Positions 20,127 through 28,339 of a stretch of DNA of 64,000 bases are shown here, piece by piece (the stretch's first letter is position 1; each line of letters begins with the position of its first letter). This DNA comes from WHTI01 sp963826105 (GTDB lineage: Bacteria > Actinomycetota > CADDZG01 > WHSQ01). The translations under genes and the position numbers were made by a program. The stretch is taken from assembly GCA_963826105.1 (NCBI GenBank), contig CAWGWA010000017.1:1-64000 (forward strand). The letters run 5' to 3'. The notes under the pieces are model-generated. The model saw only the letters and a program-made list of their open reading frames with translations. It searched no databases and was not told the origin of the DNA.

Positions 20127-20144
20127 TTGTGAAATGTTTCACGA
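20127..20144. promoter_or_regulatory. probable Rex operator upstream of menJ-nuoA-N
   Basis: TTGTGAAATGTTTCACGA: half-sites TTGTGAA and TTCACGA separated by four bases. This matches the actinobacterial Rex consensus (TTGTGAA-N4-TTCACAA) in all but one base. It lies 25-42 bases before the GTG of the menJ-like gene. Rex is encoded in this window at 60290-60961, and the nuo operon is an established Rex target in Streptomyces. A second site of the same architecture precedes rex itself. Confidence 0.75.
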
Positions 20145-20192
20145 GCCAGACAACCAGTCTAGCGCGCCCGGTCCCGACGGCTATCCAGCCCT

Positions 20193-21196
20193 CTATTTGG
20201 CGGTAACCGCGCCTCGCATCGCTGGGTGGATGGTGCAGAGGAACGGATACTCGCCCTTGTCGAGGGCCGGGAACTCGTAGGTCGCGCTCGCTCCGGGACC
20301 GACGTCATCTCCCTCAAAGAGCGCGTCCTGGACCGCGTCGGCGGCGGCCTCGTCCGGGAAGATGTAGATGTTGTGCGGCGCGGTGTCATCGTTGACGAGG
20401 GTGAATTCGGTGGCCTCCGCAGCGGTCACCTCGATCGCTGCAGTTGAGAACTGAAGACCTTCGGCCGAGATCTCGTTCGTCGCCGCGCCGCCTCCGCCCT
20501 CCTCGGTGGTTTCTTCTCCCCCAGATGACTCGCGCAGCGAGTCGTTGTTGACGAGGAAGAGGATCGCCAGGATCGGGACGAGAAGGAAGACGAGGGTGAT
20601 GAACGGGGAGCTGGGACGACCGGTCTCGGCCGCGGTGACCGCCGGCACTCCGGTCTGGATCAGCTCGTCGATCAGCTTGCGGCGTTGCTCGACCGCGCGC
20701 TGGCCGGCGAACTGAGCCTCACTGGCAACCGCATCCTCGGGGCGGAGACGGTTGCCCGCCGGGGTCCCGGGTGAGACGCCCATCGCTCCGGTGTCTTCGA
20801 GTACGGCAACGGCAGCGGCCGGCTGCTCGGTCGCCGGAGCCGCGGCGGGAGCTGCGGCCGCAGCAGGAGCCGGAGCTTCGGTGGCCGGTGCGGGCTCAGG
20901 CTCGGGTGCCGCTTCGGGCTCCGGAGCTGCAGCTGGTTAGGTTCGGGCTCGGCTTCGGCAGCCGGCTCATCAGCAGCGGCTCTTCGGTTTTCCGGCTCGG
21001 CGTCCTCGGCGGGAGCCGCGTCGCCACCCTCGAGGTGAGGCTGCGCGCCCGGCCACCACTTGGCCTCTTTGGGATGGGGCGAGCCTTCGGTCGCTCGCTG
21101 GCGAGCCGCCTTGGCGCGGCCCTCGGCAACCGGAGGTGAACTGCCCTTCTGCTGCTCTTCCTGTAGGACTTCCGTATAGATCTGTTCCGGATCCAA
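20193..21196 (-). CDS. membrane-anchored cupredoxin with KGSSP N-terminal domain (apparent frameshift)
   Basis: Start TTG at 21196 with GGAGCTCAAGG upstream, chosen because it aligns with the start of the cytochrome b subunit at 43583. Order: a KGSSP domain (about residues 1-42), an Ala/Pro/Glu linker, a charged segment, one transmembrane helix (SSPFITLVFLLVPILAILFL), and a C-terminal cupredoxin domain. Copper ligands are visible as His in APHNIY and Cys, His and Met in CTIHPAM. The frame breaks around 20930-20937, and the span of 3n+2 implies one missing base, giving about 334 aa. Likely an extracytoplasmic one-electron carrier. Partner unknown. Confidence 0.78.
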
Positions 21197-21273
21197 CCTT
21201 GAGCTCCCGAGTCTCGCCTGATGCGGTCCTTCCTCCACCGGGACGGGCCGCTCCGAAGTAAGCCGCCCGAAGA

Positions 21274-22284
21274 TTACACGCGGCGACGAATGGCCTGCCG
21301 ACCGAGGTCCTCGAGGGCCGCACGTGCTCCGTCCTCAACCTTGATATCGGCCAGAGCAACCAGTGCTTCGGACCACCGGGTCTCGATCTCGGCCTCGATC
21401 TCGTCCCTGGCCCCCGACGAGGCGATCGCGTCCCTCAGGGCATCGACCTCCTCGACTTTCAGGTCCCCGGCGCCCCAACGCGACTCGAACCACGCGCGCT
21501 CCGTGTGGCCGAGCAAGGCTCTCGTGCGCGCGTAGAGGACGTGCCGCTTGCCCTCTCTGATGTCGGAGTCCACGGGCTTCCCGACGCTGACCCGGTCACC
21601 GAAGGTTCCCAGGATGTCGTCTCGCATCTGGAACGCTTCGCCGAGGGGGTCGCCGAATCGAGACAACCCCTCGACGAGCGACGCGGGCGCGCCAGCCAGC
21701 GCGGCACCGATCACGAGCGGTTTCTCGATCGAGTACCGGCCTGACTTGAGCACTGCGATCCGCCGGGCGTGCTCCTCAGTAACGTCGGTGCGGCCCGCCG
21801 CGATGACATCCATATGCTGCCCGGAGATGACCTCCTCTCGCATCACCGAGTAGTGCTCGAAGCCGCGCAGCGTCACGTCGGGGTCGAAGCCCGCGCTCAT
21901 GAACAGAGCATCCGCCAGGACGAGTGCCAGATCGCCGACCAGGATCGCGACGCCGAGCCCGTGGCTGATGTGGACGGTGGGCACGCCTCTGCGTTCGTCC
22001 GAGTCATCCATGATGTCGTCGTGCACGATCGCGAAGGTGTGGAGCAGCTCGAGGCTCGCGGCGGCTCGCACGATCGCCTCCGAATGACTGCCGCCGGCAC
22101 ACCGATAGCCCCAGTAGCAGAACGCGGGGCGGATCCTCTTGCCTCCCGCACCCATCAGCGTCGAGATCTCTTTGATCATCGGAGCCGCCTCCGGCAGCGC
22201 GCGGGCCCGAGCATTCAGGAATGCGTCGAGCTCCGCATCGACCTGTTCCCGGAGGTCGTCCAGCGTCGGGTCGTAGGTGTCCAC
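21274..22284 (-). CDS. polyprenyl diphosphate synthase (trans-isoprenyl transferase)
   Basis: 336 aa class I prenyltransferase that condenses isopentenyl diphosphate with an allylic primer. The first Asp-rich motif is DDIMDD (residues 89-94) in the segment LLHTFAIVHDDIMDDSDERRG. The second is QMRDDILGTFGD, a form common in actinobacterial geranylgeranyl or farnesyl diphosphate synthases. Lys and Arg of GAGGKRIRP are present. The small or aromatic residues that would set chain length cannot be judged safely. Likely supplies the menaquinone tail, in line with the neighbouring menJ-like gene. Confidence 0.85.
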   Translation of the reverse strand: MDTYDPTLDDLREQVDAELDAFLNARARALPEAAPMIKEISTLMGAGGKRIRPAFCYWGYRCAGGSHSEAIVRAAASLELLHTFAIVHDDIMDDSDERRGVPTVHISHGLGVAILVGDLALVLADALFMSAGFDPDVTLRGFEHYSVMREEVISGQHMDVIAAGRTDVTEEHARRIAVLKSGRYSIEKPLVIGAALAGAPASLVEGLSRFGDPLGEAFQMRDDILGTFGDRVSVGKPVDSDIREGKRHVLYARTRALLGHTERAWFESRWGAGDLKVEEVDALRDAIASSGARDEIEAEIETRWSEALVALADIKVEDGARAALEDLGRQAIRRRV

Positions 22285-22289
22285 GCGGC

Positions 22290-22295
22290 TACCCT
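22290..22295 (+). promoter_or_regulatory. -10 box of a probable leaderless promoter
   Basis: TACCCT ends 7 bases before the ATG at 22303, so transcription would begin at or next to the start codon. No ribosome site is present in the gap. One of several such boxes in the window. Confidence 0.45.
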
Positions 22296-22302
22296 ACGCG
22301 TC

Positions 22303-22614
22303 ATGAGAACGCTCGGTCTTTTCGTGATCGTCGCCGTGGTGTTCGTTGGATGCGGTGCAGAGGCGCCCCAAGATGACGGACGGCAAGTGTTGACTGGGAT
22401 CGTCACGACGGTCGAGGCGATCTCTCTTACCGAGGTCGAGTCGTTCACCCTTCGATCCGACGGCGAGGACTTCGTGATCGAGATCGATCCCGAGATTACC
22501 TACGCGTTCCCCCCCGAGCATCTCCGAGCGCACGCGATCTCGAGCGAACCGGTTCGGGTCGAGGTCGAGGATCGATCGGGCACCCTCTTCGCCCTCACTC
22601 TCGACGACGCCTAG
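22303..22614 (+). CDS. small lipoprotein, unknown function
   Basis: 103 aa. Signal peptide MRTLGLFVIVAVVFVGC ends in a lipobox-like FVGC, so the mature protein is probably lipid-anchored outside the membrane. The rest is acidic and beta-rich, with repeated short strands (LTGIVTTVEAISL, FTLRSDGEDFVIEID), resembling small OB-like or PepSY-size folds but with no domain I can name. Its stop overlaps the stop of the convergent thioredoxin-like lipoprotein inside CTAG. Confidence 0.65.
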   Translation: MRTLGLFVIVAVVFVGCGAEAPQDDGRQVLTGIVTTVEAISLTEVESFTLRSDGEDFVIEIDPEITYAFPPEHLRAHAISSEPVRVEVEDRSGTLFALTLDDA

Positions 22615-23525
22615 AGGGTCGCGAGTTCCTCCTGGAGCTCGTTCGCTCCGACGACGCCCTCGTACTTGGCGGCGAGGTTGCCGTCCCCGTCAACGACGAA
22701 GACCCACGGCTCGCTGGGAAGTCCCCACTCGGACGCCGATGCCACCGGCACGAGATTCGATGGGTCGGCGGGCAACTCGTACACCTCGACATGGATGAAG
22801 TTGACCCCCGAGACGCCCTTCGACGCCTCTTTAACGATCTCGAGAGTCGGACCGCACACCGCTGAGGAACAGAACTTTGGGGTGGCGAAGACGACGACGA
22901 ACGGATCCCCTGCCTCGATCGCTTCCGCGATCGAGCTCGTGTAGAAGGTCCGGTCGGGATGGGGATCGGTCGACAGCTCCTTCAACGGCTTGTCATCGAT
23001 AGTCAGGGTGTCCGACGCCGGCACTTCGGCACCGATCGCGGGAGTCGATCCTGACTCGGCGACGGTGAACGATGTCTTGACGGCCTCGTCGATGCCCTCT
23101 CCTTGGATCGACACCTCGGCGCCCCATTTACCCGCGTGCGGGAAGGAGGCGTGGCCGATGTAGACCCCGGTGACGTCCTCGATCGACCACTCGAAGTCCA
23201 TGGTCATGGTCGACACCGGCTCCGTCGCGCTCTCGGAAAGGTCGAACAGGTCGGCGGTGACCTCGATGCCCGGCGAGCCGATCGGGGCGTCGTCGCTGTT
23301 CAGGATGCCGACGAGGATGCGGTTCTCTCCAACAACGATCTCTGAGTTAACGAACAAAGGGTAGGCATCCACTCCGGTGGCGGGCTGATCGAACGCCGCG
23401 GCTCCATCCCCATTGTCGTCGGGACCACCGTCACCACCGCCGTCCGGATCGTCGCCCCCGCAGGCCGCCGCCAACAGAAGAGCGGCAACCATCAGGGCTA
23501 TGAACCTGCGAGGGATGCGAGTCAT
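22611..23525 (-). CDS. lipoprotein with C-terminal thioredoxin-like domain
   Basis: 304 aa. Lipoprotein signal peptide with lipobox LAAAC (Cys22), an acidic Gly/Asp linker, a beta-sandwich-like middle (about residues 50-160), then a thioredoxin fold from about residue 190. The active-site position reads PKFCSSAVCGP, two cysteines (219 and 224) spaced C-x4-C instead of CxxC. This spacing recurs in a family of thioredoxin-like proteins, whose function I cannot state. It lies between a lipoprotein gene and ctaA, in a region rich in oxidase assembly genes, so a role in copper or thiol chemistry is possible but unproven. Confidence 0.72.
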   Translation of the reverse strand: MTRIPRRFIALMVAALLLAAACGGDDPDGGGDGGPDDNGDGAAAFDQPATGVDAYPLFVNSEIVVGENRILVGILNSDDAPIGSPGIEVTADLFDLSESATEPVSTMTMDFEWSIEDVTGVYIGHASFPHAGKWGAEVSIQGEGIDEAVKTSFTVAESGSTPAIGAEVPASDTLTIDDKPLKELSTDPHPDRTFYTSSIAEAIEAGDPFVVVFATPKFCSSAVCGPTLEIVKEASKGVSGVNFIHVEVYELPADPSNLVPVASASEWGLPSEPWVFVVDGDGNLAAKYEGVVGANELQEELATL

Positions 23526-23586
23526 GAGCGCAAGACTAGTGGGAGCCGAGGTTTAACGCGCCAGCAGGGACGGGTTCGGGGTCGGC

Positions 23587-23592
23587 TACTAT
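23587..23592 (+). promoter_or_regulatory. -10 box upstream of ctaA
   Basis: TACTAT ends 9 bases before the ctaA ATG. There is no clear -35 box and no Shine-Dalgarno sequence, which suggests a nearly leaderless mRNA. Confidence 0.45.
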
Positions 23593-23601
23593 CGCCGAGC
23601 G

Positions 23602-24543
23602 ATGCTTTCCTTCCGCAGACTCTCGATCATCTCGATGGTCGCGACCCTCTTGCTGGTGGCCGTGGGTGGACTCGTCCGCGCCACCAACTCGGGTCTCGGC
23701 TGCGGGGACGACTGGCCGATCTGTAACGGCAAGGTCATCCCCCTCTTCGACAACTACACCGTCGCGATCGAGTTCTCGCATCGGTTCGTTGCCGGGATCC
23801 TGATCATCGCGATCTCACTGCTGGTTCTGAGCGCTTTCCGGGAGTACCGGGACCGTCCTCGAGTCGTACGAGCCTCGGTCGGCGCCCTGGGATTGGTGCT
23901 CTTCCAGGCCGTCCTTGGCGCCGTCGTCGTCAAACTCGACCTCAAAGCGGAATCGGTGGTGATCCACCTGGTCGCGGCCATGCTGCTGCTCGCCCTACTC
24001 GTTTACATCGCTTCGGCGGCGTCGGTCATCGAACGATCCCTGGCCGCCACTCCCGACGGCTCGGTTAGCCGCCGCGCGTGGCTGGCCGCGGGCTCCGTTC
24101 TGGTGCTGCTGGCGGTCGGGTCGTACGTGAGCGGGTTGGAGGCCGGGCTGGCATTCGTGGACTGGCCATTGATGGACGGCAGGCTGATCCCCGATCTCAG
24201 CGTGGACCTCAGGGTCGTCCAATTCGTCCACCGCGCTCTCGCCGCCGTGGTCGGTATCCTCCTGGTTGTGATCGCTCTGCCCATCATGCGTCGGAAGGCT
24301 GATCTTCCGCTTGCCGCACGGCTGGCCCATGTCGCCGTGGGCGCGTTCGCGCTCGAGGTGTTGGTGGGCGCGGCCAATGTCTGGACCCGGCTCAACGCCG
24401 GAGTCGTCACGCTTCACCTCGCGCTCGGTGCCACGATCTGGGCGGCGTCGATCGGGATCGCGGTCGTCACGAGCCCGAATCTCGAACGGGCACTGGCCCC
24501 CGTCGAGGGGCGCAGGAAGCCCGCGATGGAGGCCGGCACATGA
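23602..24543 (+). CDS. ctaA: heme A synthase
   Basis: 313 aa, about eight transmembrane segments, oxidises the methyl group of heme O to form heme A for the caa3 oxidase. Four conserved heme-ligating histidines are visible in EFSHRFVAG, VIHLVAAM, QFVHRALAAV and TLHLALGA. A cysteine pair in the first extracellular loop (CGDDWPIC) marks the disulfide-bearing type found in Bacillus and actinobacteria. The stop overlaps ctaB by four bases, so the pair is coupled. Confidence 0.92.
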   Translation: MLSFRRLSIISMVATLLLVAVGGLVRATNSGLGCGDDWPICNGKVIPLFDNYTVAIEFSHRFVAGILIIAISLLVLSAFREYRDRPRVVRASVGALGLVLFQAVLGAVVVKLDLKAESVVIHLVAAMLLLALLVYIASAASVIERSLAATPDGSVSRRAWLAAGSVLVLLAVGSYVSGLEAGLAFVDWPLMDGRLIPDLSVDLRVVQFVHRALAAVVGILLVVIALPIMRRKADLPLAARLAHVAVGAFALEVLVGAANVWTRLNAGVVTLHLALGATIWAASIGIAVVTSPNLERALAPVEGRRKPAMEAGT

Positions 24544-25502
24544 GGCGCCTGACGATGTCCGAGACCGGAGCCCTAACGATCGACGAGGTCGTCGATGCGC
24601 CACGGGATGACGCACCGGTCGTTGCACTTGGAACGAAGGAACGCATCCTCGCCTACATCGCTTTGACCAAACCGAGGATCATCGAACTGCTGCTCATCAC
24701 CACGGTGCCTTCGATGATCGTCGCCGCAAAGGGCATTCCATCGTTCGCTCTGATGTTCTGGACCGTGGTCGGCGGCGCCATCTCTGCCGGCGGTGCCAAC
24801 GCGATGAACTGTTACATCGACCGTGACATCGACGAGCTGATGCCTCGCACGAAGCGGCGCCCCCTTCCGATGCATCGTGTCTCGCCCCGAGGCGCCCTCA
24901 TCTTCGGCATCGCCCTCGGGACCATCGCGTTCTTCTTGATGTGGGCCACCGTCAATCTGCTGTCTGCGTCACTGTCGCTGGGAGCACTGCTCTTCTATGT
25001 GATCGTCTACACGAAGATCCTCAAGCGGACCACGCCTCAGAACATCGTGATCGGTGGTGCGGCGGGAGCGGTACCGGCCCTCGTCGGCTGGGCTGCGGTT
25101 ACCGGTCGGGTCGAGCTACCCGCGCTCGCATTGTTCGGGATCATCTTCTATTGGACCCCGCCACACTTCTGGGCGCTGGCGATGCGGTACGAGAAGGACT
25201 ACGCGGCGGCCGGGGTCCCGATGATGCCGGTGGTCTATGGGCGCCGGGAGACCGTCAAGCACATCCTTTTGTACTCGTTCCTCCTCCTGGCTCTCTGCCT
25301 CGCGTTCTTCTCGGTGGCGAAGGCGGGCCTTGTCTACCTCGGCGCCGCACTGATCCTCAACGGGATCTTCATCTGGCATGCGGTGCGCCTCTACCGCAAA
25401 CCCGAACCGCGGCTTGCCTGGGGGTTGTTCAAGTATTCGATCTACTACCTGGCACTGCTGTTCATCGCCGCTGCGGTCGACCAGCTGGTGGTCATCCGCT
25501 AA
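24540..25502 (+). CDS. ctaB: protoheme IX farnesyltransferase (heme O synthase)
   Basis: 320 aa UbiA-family prenyltransferase that adds a farnesyl group to heme B. It has the Asp-rich motif NCYIDRDIDELMPRTKRRPL (one of the two prenyl-diphosphate sites), the conserved YWTPPHFWALA segment, and YEKDYAAAGVPMMPVVYG. About nine transmembrane segments. The ATG overlaps the ctaA stop. Product feeds CtaA and then CtaD, encoded 5 kb away on the other strand. Confidence 0.94.
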   Translation: MRRLTMSETGALTIDEVVDAPRDDAPVVALGTKERILAYIALTKPRIIELLLITTVPSMIVAAKGIPSFALMFWTVVGGAISAGGANAMNCYIDRDIDELMPRTKRRPLPMHRVSPRGALIFGIALGTIAFFLMWATVNLLSASLSLGALLFYVIVYTKILKRTTPQNIVIGGAAGAVPALVGWAAVTGRVELPALALFGIIFYWTPPHFWALAMRYEKDYAAAGVPMMPVVYGRRETVKHILLYSFLLLALCLAFFSVAKAGLVYLGAALILNGIFIWHAVRLYRKPEPRLAWGLFKYSIYYLALLFIAAAVDQLVVIR

Positions 25503-25556
25503 CGCAACAGCGCAGAATCTCCACGTTTCCCGAACCACATCCAGACAGCATTTCCC

Positions 25557-25562
25557 TACCCT
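25557..25562 (+). promoter_or_regulatory. -10 box of a probable leaderless promoter
   Basis: TACCCT ends 6 bases before the ATG at 25569, leaving no room for a ribosome site, as at 22290 and 33849. Confidence 0.45.
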
Positions 25563-25568
25563 GGCTCT

Positions 25569-26978
25569 ATGTGGATCCTCGCCGCCTACCTCGCCGCGCT
25601 CCTTGCATCGCTAGGCGTCCCCGACCAAGAACCCGGACTAAGCATCTTCGTCGTCTGGGCCTTGGTTGTCCTGGTGATGTGGAACGCGGCGGGGAGGGCG
25701 GGCATCGTTAGTCGCCTCTTCATCATCGCCTCGTTGATCCCCGTGTCACTCGTCGCGATCCGTGGCGCCGAATGGGTCGTGGCCCTGGAACTGGCCGCGG
25801 GATTCGGCGTCGCGGTGGTCGGAGTGTCTGGCTCGGGGAGCTGGACCCAGATCGCCACGGCTTCCATCCAAAGCCTTCGGGGGTTGTTAAGAGGCTTCGT
25901 CATGATGTTCAAGCCGGTAACCGCATCGTTCCCGAAGGTCAGCGAGCGTATCGGGCACTCGCTCCGCGGCATCGTCATCACTTGCGTCCTCGTGGTTGTC
26001 TTCGGGGGTCTCCTCCTCAGCGCCGACCGCGCGTTCTCCGCGCTCGCCGATGACTGGCTGGTACCCGACTTTGACTTCAGAGTGGACCTCGTCGTGGCGA
26101 GGATCGTCCTGTTCGCCGGAACCCTCGCTGGGGCCGGGTCCCTGGCCCTTCTGGCACCGGGCTTCCGGGGGGGTGCCACTGCGACCCTCACGACTCCCAA
26201 AGTGGAACCTCATCGAGGTCTGCTCCAACCGCGAGAGTGGAAGTTGGCGCTGATCGTCTTGAACGTTCTCTTCGGCCTGTTCGTCGCAGTGCAACTGACC
26301 GTGCTCTTCGGCGGCCACTCGCACGTGCTCGAAACCGCCGGACTCACCTACGCGGAGTACGCACGCGAAGGCTTCTTCCAACTGCTGGCGGTGGCCGTAC
26401 TCACGCTCGGAGTGATCGCCTGGGTCGCGAACTCGTGCCGAAGTGACCTCGATCGGAAATGGGCGAGGATCCTGCTGGGCACCCTCTGTGTCCTGACGCT
26501 CGTGATCATCGCGTCAGCCTTCAAGCGCATGAACCTCTATGAGGACGCCTTCGGGGCGACGCGTTTACGACTGATGGCCGATCTCGCCATCTGGGCTCTC
26601 ACGGCGATGTTCTGCTTCGTCCTCGTCGCAGGGGTGAGATGGAAGGGCGCATGGCTCCCGCGCGGGGCGATCGCGATCTGCCTGATAGCCGTGATCGGCT
26701 TCGGCGTGTCGAACCCCGATGCTCGGATCGCGGAGACCAACGTTGCGCACTTCAAAGAGACCGGCGAGATCGATCTGTCGTACCTACGAACCCTGAGTGC
26801 CGATGCTCTGCCCGCTCTCCTCGAGCTCCCCGACCCCGAGCGCGCCTGTACGATCGGCCCCATCCTTGCGAGACTTGATGGTGAGCCCGCCCCCTGGGCA
26901 TTCAATCTCAGCCGTTCCAACGCTCGGGACCTCCTCGACGACGACCCACCACCCGAGTGCGGCCATTCGGCGGAGTGA
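25569..26978 (+). CDS. polytopic membrane protein, DUF4173/DUF4153-like
   Basis: 469 aa with about ten to twelve hydrophobic segments and a soluble C-terminal stretch of about 90 residues containing Tyr-Leu repeats (SYLRTLSADALPALLEL). The sequence FGGLLLSADRAFSALADDW near residue 145 resembles the core of the DUF4173 family. No catalytic motif is visible, and the function of the family is not known to me. It stands alone between ctaB and the disulfide genes with its own promoter. Confidence 0.6.
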   Translation: MWILAAYLAALLASLGVPDQEPGLSIFVVWALVVLVMWNAAGRAGIVSRLFIIASLIPVSLVAIRGAEWVVALELAAGFGVAVVGVSGSGSWTQIATASIQSLRGLLRGFVMMFKPVTASFPKVSERIGHSLRGIVITCVLVVVFGGLLLSADRAFSALADDWLVPDFDFRVDLVVARIVLFAGTLAGAGSLALLAPGFRGGATATLTTPKVEPHRGLLQPREWKLALIVLNVLFGLFVAVQLTVLFGGHSHVLETAGLTYAEYAREGFFQLLAVAVLTLGVIAWVANSCRSDLDRKWARILLGTLCVLTLVIIASAFKRMNLYEDAFGATRLRLMADLAIWALTAMFCFVLVAGVRWKGAWLPRGAIAICLIAVIGFGVSNPDARIAETNVAHFKETGEIDLSYLRTLSADALPALLELPDPERACTIGPILARLDGEPAPWAFNLSRSNARDLLDDDPPPECGHSAE

Positions 26979-27032
26979 GCGAGGCCGGGCGCCCCTAGGT
27001 AGTAGTTCCGTGGATACTGGGGACTGACTCCC

Positions 27033-27578
27033 ATGACTATCGACCAGATGTCCACGTTCTTCGCCCTGCTCACCGTGGTGGCCAACATCGCGGTTCTGGG
27101 CGGCCTATTCATCTATCTGGGTTCTCCTTACAATGCGGGCGCAGACCGCCTGCGCGTCAAGATCACCTCGAGCCTCGGTGAGGGTGCACTGACCCTCGCG
27201 TGGCTGGTCGCCCTGGTAGCGACCCTCGGGAGCCTGTACTTCTCGGAGGTCGCCAACTACACCCCCTGCAAACTCTGCTGGTATCAGCGCATCGCGATGT
27301 ATCCGATGGCTCTGATACTCGGGATCGCGGCCCTCAAGCGCGATCTCAACGTGCGCCGCTACGTGATTCCGATGCTCGCCGTGGGAAGTGCCATCTCGAT
27401 CTACCACTACGTCCTGCAGCGCTGGCCGAACCTCGAGACCGCATCCTGTGATCCCACCGCACCGTGCACCGCCACCTACGTATGGAAGTTCCACTACATC
27501 TCGATCCCGTTCATGGCCTTGAGCGGTTTCGCACTGATAGCCGTCCTGCTTCTCTATAGCCCGCGCGCCAGGGACTAA
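27033..27578 (+). CDS. disulfide bond formation protein, DsbB/BdbC family
   Basis: 181 aa, four or five transmembrane helices. The quinone-coupled CxxC is Cys79-Cys82 in TPCKLCWYQRIAMYP, and the second loop has Cys139 and Cys145 (SCDPTAPC). This is the normal set for enzymes that reoxidise an extracytoplasmic thiol oxidase and pass electrons to quinone. An extra N-terminal helix precedes the canonical four. The neighbouring thioredoxin-like gene at 27650 is the likely partner. Confidence 0.87.
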   Translation: MTIDQMSTFFALLTVVANIAVLGGLFIYLGSPYNAGADRLRVKITSSLGEGALTLAWLVALVATLGSLYFSEVANYTPCKLCWYQRIAMYPMALILGIAALKRDLNVRRYVIPMLAVGSAISIYHYVLQRWPNLETASCDPTAPCTATYVWKFHYISIPFMALSGFALIAVLLLYSPRARD

Positions 27579-27609
27579 GAGGGAACCGGGCATGCACCTA
27601 CAACAGAAA

Positions 27610-27629
27610 GCGTTCCTCTCGAGGAACGC
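27610..27629. repeat. inverted repeat (stem-loop) before the thioredoxin-like gene
   Basis: Arms GCGTTCCT and AGGAACGC pair perfectly (8 bp) around the loop CTCG. The element sits 21 bases before the start codon at 27650 and 32 bases after the dsbB-like stop. No U-run follows, so it is not a plain terminator. It could damp read-through, block ribosome entry or protect mRNA. It could equally bind a protein as a palindrome. Confidence 0.5.
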
Positions 27630-27649
27630 GCGAGTGAAGGAGAAACACG

Positions 27650-28336
27650 ATGAGTAGTGACAGAGTCCGCAGGCGCCAGGAACAGAGGAAGAATGGCAAA
27701 GCAGGAGCGAGCGGAGAGTTTCCGTGGTTCGTCGTCGCGATCGTCGTGATCGTTGCGCTGTTCGCCGCTGCGTTCTTCCTCACGAAGGGCGAGGAGGACT
27801 CGCCCGCGACCGGAGACGGTGGCGGGGACACCGAGCTCCAGGAAACGGGTCCTGTCGAGATCGAAGGCGACGCGCTGCCGGTCTTCGAGTCTCCGGATGG
27901 CGACGAGGCCGTCGGGCTTCAGGCCCCCGTCCTGTCGGGCGAGACCTTCGAGGGCGATCCGATCGAGATCGGCGCCTCGGGGCGCCCCACCGTCGTGGTC
28001 TTCCTCGCTCACTGGTGCCCCCACTGTCAGGCTGAGGTCCCTCGGGTAAAAGCCTTCATCGACGAGGGACAGGTGCCCGAAGGCGTCGACATCGTGTCGG
28101 TTGCAACCAGCACCGCAGACACGCAGGCCAATTACCCACCGTCCGCGTGGCTGGAGCGGGAGGGATGGCAGCCGGAGGTCTTGGTCGACGAGGCCGAGGG
28201 AGTTGCGGCCGACGCGTATGGACTTACGGGGTTCCCCTACTTCGTCTTCCTGAACGGGGACGGCACGGTCAACGCGCGCATCTCCGGAGAGGTGGACATG
28301 GGGACGTTCGCGGAGATGCTCGCGAACCTCCAGTAG
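27650..28336 (+). CDS. membrane-anchored thioredoxin-like protein (DsbA/BdbD or TlpA type)
   Basis: 228 aa. A basic cytoplasmic N-terminus (SDRVRRRQEQRKN), one transmembrane helix (residues 25-44), an acidic linker, then a thioredoxin fold with active site WCPHC (Cys123-Cys126). The cis-proline loop is GFPYF. CPHC is the dipeptide typical of oxidising DsbA-like enzymes, and pairing with the DsbB-like gene just upstream supports an oxidant role. Start ATG has GAAGGAG upstream. It converges on the cupredoxin gene with three bases between stops. Confidence 0.82.
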   Translation: MSSDRVRRRQEQRKNGKAGASGEFPWFVVAIVVIVALFAAAFFLTKGEEDSPATGDGGGDTELQETGPVEIEGDALPVFESPDGDEAVGLQAPVLSGETFEGDPIEIGASGRPTVVVFLAHWCPHCQAEVPRVKAFIDEGQVPEGVDIVSVATSTADTQANYPPSAWLEREGWQPEVLVDEAEGVAADAYGLTGFPYFVFLNGDGTVNARISGEVDMGTFAEMLANLQ

Positions 28337-28339
28337 ACG

